This document shows positions 59,352 to 64,000 of a stretch of 64,000 bases of DNA, piece by piece. The stretch spans positions 1,984,001 through 2,048,000 of the forward strand of contig NC_089423.1 in assembly GCF_013426205.1 (NCBI RefSeq), written 5' to 3'. A program made the translations under genes and the position numbers. Position 1 is the stretch's first letter. Each line of letters starts with the position of its first letter. Source of the stretch: Metarhizium brunneum (taxonomy: Eukaryota > Ascomycota > Sordariomycetes > Hypocreales > Clavicipitaceae). Under the pieces are notes generated by a model. It made no database searches and was not told the DNA's origin. It was given only the letters and a program-made list of their open reading frames with translations.

Positions 59352-62078
59352 TTACAGTCGTGCAAAGACCTTGCCAAAAATCTCTCTTGCCTTTAACAAA
59401 TTAACCACGCTTATGCGCTCATTGTCTAAGTGAGCGGAGTCACTAGCACGGCCGCAGGGTAAATGTGCTGCGGGTGCGCCGAATTCCTTTTCCAAGAATC
59501 GAATGGCCGGGATAGAACCACCTTCGCGAATATAGAGTGGCTGCCGTGGCTTTGATGACTTCGCTACCGAGGAGGCCTGCACATTTCCACTGGGAGAATC
59601 GCTCCGGTCAAAGCAATCTGGCCATGCTTCAATGATGGCTTGTCCCAGCGTGCGGAATATCTCGTTGGTAGGGTCTCCCAGCCATGGTTCGGCCTTGTTA
59701 TCAATATTAATGCTGAGTCGGTTCTGAGACTCGAGGAGCCCAAACTCGCGACGCAGGAACCAGGACATCGCCTTGGAAACGTCTTCAACTTCTTGTCCAG
59801 GCACCAATCGTAGGCTGATGTGCGAGCTAGCATGGCTACTCACGAGACTTCCATCAGGCCCAGATACTTTATATCGGTGGATGGTGAGGTTGGGCTCCCG
59901 CCATCTTGCCATGAGCGACTGTTTGAGCTTTTCTTCAGACACAGCCTGCGATTGATGGCGTACCATGATGGAGGCAATGTCGTCATATCGCGCTTCCTCT
60001 TCAGGTGTAATAGGTGGAATGCCATCGTAGAATCCTGGAATTTGAATTCTATTTCCAGGACCTTTCAGTTTGGATAGAATACAAGTTAGATCCGTCAGCG
60101 GTTCATCGGATAGATGAGATCCATCCACTCCAGAATGAATGTCAGGCCGAGGAGAGTCAACGCAAATGGTGGCATGAAGCACACCACGAAGCCCATACGT
60201 CAAGCATGGGACTTCATCGTTGAGCCAATAGCTATTGGCCAGCAGGATATAGTCCACATGACCAATAAGCTCCTTATTCCGTTGTACAGCTTCTTCGAAA
60301 CCTCGAGAACCAAATTCCTCTTCGCCTTCAATCAGAAAGATGACATCGTTTTCTAGCCGCTGTGCCTGCATAAGATCTGTCACTGCATACAATGCCGCAA
60401 TAATGGGCCCTTTGTTGTCACTCACTCCACGGCCGTAAAGGAAGCCGTTGGTCCCGGTGGCGGTGAATGGGTTCGTGGTCCACTTGCCTTTCCTACCATC
60501 GGCTGGCACCACATCGTAATGCCCGTAGAACAGTATGCGTTTTCGCTGTTCCAAGGCCTCCTTCTTTCCCGAGAACTTGGCATAAACAACCGGGTTGTGG
60601 GCCTTTTCGGTGCTGAGCATTTCGACGTGGCCACCTAGGCGTTTGAAGAGTGACCCTAGAAAAGTAGCGCCTCGGCGACAATCCTCGGCGTATTCAGATC
60701 GAGATGACACAGTTTTGTAAGAGACGAAATCACTCAGTGTCGATAGGAGCAGGTCGTTGCTCTTCTCTGTAAGATTCGGTTTCAAAGACGTCAAGTCCTT
60801 GACGGACCATATTGCAATGTCGTTGTCATTCGCGCCGGTAATGTAATACGGCTCCGACTTATGCGTGGTAATTGCAGAAGCTAGGATCTTGCCCTGGTGC
60901 GCTTTCCACTTTCCAAGACACTGGTACTTTTGACTGACATGTCCGGATGATACATGGCCATGAGCACAGTAATGCGCTGTGCTGTATTTCTGTGCCGCTG
61001 TTAGAAACACTACCTTAGCCCCGAGATAAATGATGCCACTTACACTAGCCCATCCATTGGTTGAACCAGCCCAGAGGCACCCCCATCCCATTTGCAGTGA
61101 CATGACGTCTCCTCCAGGGGCTTTAATCACCCTTAGCCTCTGAGTTGTGTCTAAATCCCATAGCTCTACTATGCCATCGAGCTTTCCAGCATATAGGAAT
61201 GAGCCATCAAGGGCAATTGATAGAACTGACTCCGCATCATCAGCGCCTAACGTCATAATTTCCTCGATGCCGCCGTCATCGCCGTCAGCATGACCACGGC
61301 CGTTTCTACTTGACCCAGTCAAGCTCCAGAGCTTGATGGTACCATCGCCACCGCCCGAAATAAGAACATCATCATCTGCATCCACTTCAACTGTTGGGCC
61401 CTGTGCCATCAGCATGCAGTATACGTAGCCATTGTGCGCAAAGTGACGAATGCATCCGCTGTCAATCTCGAGAACAGACTGCGCTCGGGGTATGAGAGCC
61501 CATCGATCTTCGCTTCTTCTCGGTGTAGCCCCACCTCCAACAGCCTTTGAGTCGAAGAATCGATGACTTCTTCGATCCGGATGATTTTGTGAGTCCGGGG
61601 ATGCACTTTTAGAATCATCACCAAGTCGCACCCATTGTATGGTCGTATTCTGGGCTCCAATATACAGTGTGTCGTGCTGTGCGCTGTAAGCAGTGCAGAA
61701 AATATCGCCAACATCGTGGAAGCCGTAGATCTCGTAAAGACGACGCAGGGTCTTGGGACACCAGACGTTTATGACGGCATCACCAGCGCTGGAGAAAAGG
61801 AGCGACGAATCGGGAGAAAGAAACAGCGACAGAATACATCTCTTATGCGCTTGGACTTGGCGAAGCTGATGGAACGTGTCCAGAGACCATACAACAATTT
61901 CACCATCTTGAGTGCCTGCGTATATGGAGTCGTGCTTCGCGCTGACGGCGACGGCGAGGACTGTGCTGTTATGTTCGAGACTATGCATAAGCTTGGGGGT
62001 CGCTTTCGTGGCTTCGGGTGTCTCCAGAGCGTTCGCAACTGAGGACGAGAGAGATTCCTGTGTCCCATTAGAGGCCAT
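59352..62078 (-). CDS. DUG2: Dug2-type WD40 + M20 metallopeptidase, glutathione-degradation complex
   Basis: From the ATG at 62078 (MASNG) with one 54 nt intron (60990-61043; GTAAGT donor, CACAG acceptor), the product has 890 residues, close to yeast Dug2. The N-terminal half carries WD40 repeats: LAVAVSAKHDSIYAG, FSSAGDAVINVW, ISGGGDGTIKLWS, AGKLDGIVELWD and TGANDNDIAIWS. The C-terminal half is an M20 metallopeptidase with metal-binding blocks FYGHYDVVPADG, VSDNKGP, LIEGEEEFGS, SPRPDIHSG and SDSAHLDNE. In yeast Dug2 and the amidotransferase Dug3 form a cytosolic complex that cleaves the gamma-glutamyl bond of glutathione. The intron is in frame and stop-free, so a retained form would carry 18 extra residues. 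The spliced form keeps KYSTAHY next to the WD blade. Confidence 0.93.
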   Translation of the reverse strand: MASNGTQESLSSSVANALETPEATKATPKLMHSLEHNSTVLAVAVSAKHDSIYAGTQDGEIVVWSLDTFHQLRQVQAHKRCILSLFLSPDSSLLFSSAGDAVINVWCPKTLRRLYEIYGFHDVGDIFCTAYSAQHDTLYIGAQNTTIQWVRLGDDSKSASPDSQNHPDRRSHRFFDSKAVGGGATPRRSEDRWALIPRAQSVLEIDSGCIRHFAHNGYVYCMLMAQGPTVEVDADDDVLISGGGDGTIKLWSLTGSSRNGRGHADGDDGGIEEIMTLGADDAESVLSIALDGSFLYAGKLDGIVELWDLDTTQRLRVIKAPGGDVMSLQMGWGCLWAGSTNGWASVSGIIYLGAKVVFLTAAQKYSTAHYCAHGHVSSGHVSQKYQCLGKWKAHQGKILASAITTHKSEPYYITGANDNDIAIWSVKDLTSLKPNLTEKSNDLLLSTLSDFVSYKTVSSRSEYAEDCRRGATFLGSLFKRLGGHVEMLSTEKAHNPVVYAKFSGKKEALEQRKRILFYGHYDVVPADGRKGKWTTNPFTATGTNGFLYGRGVSDNKGPIIAALYAVTDLMQAQRLENDVIFLIEGEEEFGSRGFEEAVQRNKELIGHVDYILLANSYWLNDEVPCLTYGLRGVLHATICVDSPRPDIHSGVDGSHLSDEPLTDLTCILSKLKGPGNRIQIPGFYDGIPPITPEEEARYDDIASIMVRHQSQAVSEEKLKQSLMARWREPNLTIHRYKVSGPDGSLVSSHASSHISLRLVPGQEVEDVSKAMSWFLRREFGLLESQNRLSINIDNKAEPWLGDPTNEIFRTLGQAIIEAWPDCFDRSDSPSGNVQASSVAKSSKPRQPLYIREGGSIPAIRFLEKEFGAPAAHLPCGRASDSAHLDNERISVVNLLKAREIFGKVFARL

Positions 62079-63485
62079 GGTTGCTAGATGCCGTGGCACA
62101 GCTCTTTGGTTAGCTTGGTCGTGACGGAGGTGGTCGGGGCTTTGATCGCATCACAAAGCTTCTGTCCGGCGACAGCTTCCCCCCGAGCCCAGTTAAAATA
62201 AATGAGTAAGATACAGGGCAGACAGTGTTCAAGTTCCTATGCGACGGGCTGTCTGAGGAAGTTGGTTGAAGAGAGACCACGACTAAAAGGTGAGGGAAGG
62301 GAAATGAAGGGTATGTGAAGTCAATCAGTGACTCTTCCAAGTTGCGATGGCGTCAATTCAATGGCGTGGCATTGGCCCACCCCACAGGGTGCGAAGTCGG
62401 CGGGGCAGGGAGCTCCTGCCAGATGTCCATCTTTTTGACAGCTCTTGACCCCTGTCTCCGCTATCCGGCACCGGTTGAACTTAGCCGCAGCCTGAGGAAG
62501 GAGCCGCCCACTGACTCTTACAGGGGGCGGGGCGGGCGAGTCCACGCCTGAACCTCGATTTCGACATGCACCAGACATGTCAATGGCCCCAGTTGCTTGC
62601 GACTCTAAACCACACCGCTCCTTTCTCCGGTGATACTGGAACCTGACATGGAGAACTTCTGAATAGACTCACCGAACACATTGCCAGGCAAATGTTTCCC
62701 ATCCACAGCTACAACCGTCTGCTGTTCTCGGCCTCTTGCTTCTTCAAATCGAATTCTGTCACAACCGCGACAGCCTCCACCTGACGCCCAGGCTGGCTCG
62801 GATTCGGGTGTCGTTTTGGCGGCCGTCATCTCGCCGTCTCTTGATGATTTCCAATGAAGATTTCGGATCAAAGAAAATTTAAGGTCTACCATTTCCTTGG
62901 GAACGGGAGATTCGGCAGTCTGTCTTTATGTACATGACTGAAGCACACATCTCGGGCCAGGTCATGGTCTTTGCGGGTCAGAATGTCTATGATTCTGCTC
63001 TGATCTTTGTGGTCAGTGAAATGCCAGTGGCTGAAAACGCGCTGGGTTTGACTTGATGCCCTTATCCTTGTCGTTCCGCCTCAGCGTCTGCTTAGTCAGG
63101 GACTTTACATGCTCATGTTCTATCAATGGCTACAGAAGTGATGTAAGTTAATGCAAACACTACACAAAACGGAAGCAAACGCTGCCCAATGTGCTTTCCT
63201 CCCTGCCTCACTGCGTTCCCGTGTTTTCTGAACAATTTCCTCGCAGGTTCGTTGCTCACAGAGTACGTCTTGACCATTGACATGCTACAGGTCCTAACAA
63301 TAGTTTAGAATTTACTATGCTACACTTCTTGGCCACGTGTGTGTCTTACTAGTTGGTATGAAAATTTCAGAATGTTTATCATTATTCATGTATACATGGA
63401 TCGGTCAACTTCTGCAGGCTGGATGTGACCACCCTCCTATATCGCACCTCCGAAAGTTGGGTCGCCCTACCTATCGACCCTACAA
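62079..63485. other. intergenic, promoter of Dug2 and 3' flank of beta-galactosidase
   Basis: A minus-strand frame at 62605-62892 starts with an ATG at 62892 (MVDLKFSL) and reaches a good GTGAGT donor after 73 codons, but I found no convincing next exon, so I do not call it. No other gene is visible. Confidence 0.4.
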
Positions 63486-64000
63486 TTAGTCCAAAAGAAT
63501 GTCGAAGCTGAACTCATTATCAGTTTTCAACGAATACCGCGGCAGAGTCCATGGGCCGCACGAGCCAGTACCCAACCCATGGTGTGCCCAATCAAGCCTT
63601 ACAACCGTGTCGTCGCGTTTCCGCTTGTGCAGCTCATACGGATGCGTGCAGTCGTCAATATCCTTTGTTGAGTAATGCATGGCTGAAAAGCTTGCACCAT
63701 CTAAATCGCCAAAATTAGCCCTCAGAAAGCGACCCATGGACCCGAGAATCTCGACCCAACGAACGTCGGTCCTGTTCCCGCCGTCCTGGGGAAACTCGTA
63801 ATCAACCCACAGATCGTCAACAGTCGACTCCCAATTTCCGAATAATTGGGAGTATTTTTTATCTCGATATGACTCGCCAGGGCCGCGGCCCCACCATTTC
63901 ACCCGCTCTGCCCCGTCAAGGCCAAGGGTGATACCGATCCGCGCAAATGTCGATGGCAGACCCAATCCTTGCGGCTTTCCTTTGACATTGATGGCGAGCG
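63486..64000 (-). CDS. GH2 beta-galactosidase (LacZ type), C-terminal part
   Basis: The gene enters from the right edge and stops at 63486. The visible 171 residues are the C-terminal beta-galactosidase small-chain domain: LPSTFARIGITL, RVKWWGRGPGESY with DKK, LWVDYEFPQDGGNRTDVRW, and the end HHGLGTGSCGPWTLPRY. This matches the LacZ domain 5 that shapes the active site; the catalytic barrel lies outside the window. No stop or shift is seen. Secretion cannot be judged. The family hydrolyses beta-galactosides such as lactose. Confidence 0.93.
   Translation of the reverse strand, partial: LAINVKGKPQGLGLPSTFARIGITLGLDGAERVKWWGRGPGESYRDKKYSQLFGNWESTVDDLWVDYEFPQDGGNRTDVRWVEILGSMGRFLRANFGDLDGASFSAMHYSTKDIDDCTHPYELHKRKRDDTVVRLDWAHHGLGTGSCGPWTLPRYSLKTDNEFSFDILLD

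Overview
This window is genomic DNA of a filamentous ascomycete (Pezizomycotina, probably Sordariomycetes/Hypocreales; the order is inferred from gene content, not proven). Support comes from genes broken by short GT-AG introns of 54-108 nt, a HET-domain incompatibility gene, a NACHT ATPase, But2-domain and S28 secreted proteins, and a Dug2 homologue. I see no tRNA, rRNA, CRISPR array or intact transposon.

Layout. 1-166: 5' end of an Artemis/SNM1-type metallo-beta-lactamase gene. 701-6846: a divergent pair, an isocyanide synthase-TauD dioxygenase fusion (minus) and an FAD monooxygenase (plus). This looks like the core of a small isocyanide biosynthetic locus. 6847-13448: a long gene-poor stretch with simple repeats, then a GNAT acetyltransferase and a one-pass membrane protein. 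14443-18446: a HET protein and a disordered hypothetical protein. 20143-29019: a secreted But2-domain protein, a broken alpha/beta-hydrolase gene, an S28 serine peptidase and a GH31 glycosidase. 30076-38409: a D-2-hydroxyacid dehydrogenase, a NACHT protein, a secreted glycosylasparaginase and a membrane-anchored hypothetical protein. 40447-46996: a protein with five cysteine repeats and a Cdc4-type F-box/WD40 protein. 46997-55425: 8.4 kb without an intact gene but with a decayed modin-like gene. 55426-58406: an O-methyltransferase and a thioesterase-like gene, convergent. 59352-62078: Dug2. 63486-64000: the 3' end of a GH2 beta-galactosidase.

How the genes may work together. In the first locus the synthase domain would make an isocyanide on an amino acid, the fused Fe(II)/2-oxoglutarate domain would carry out the oxidative step, and the neighbouring flavoprotein could hydroxylate an aromatic ring. 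The other genes are mostly independent: glutathione turnover (Dug2), cell-cycle ubiquitination (Cdc4), glycan and protein breakdown, and non-self recognition (HET, NACHT). Exon joins were worked out by hand from splice signals, reading phase and family resemblance; they fit in phase but have no transcript support.
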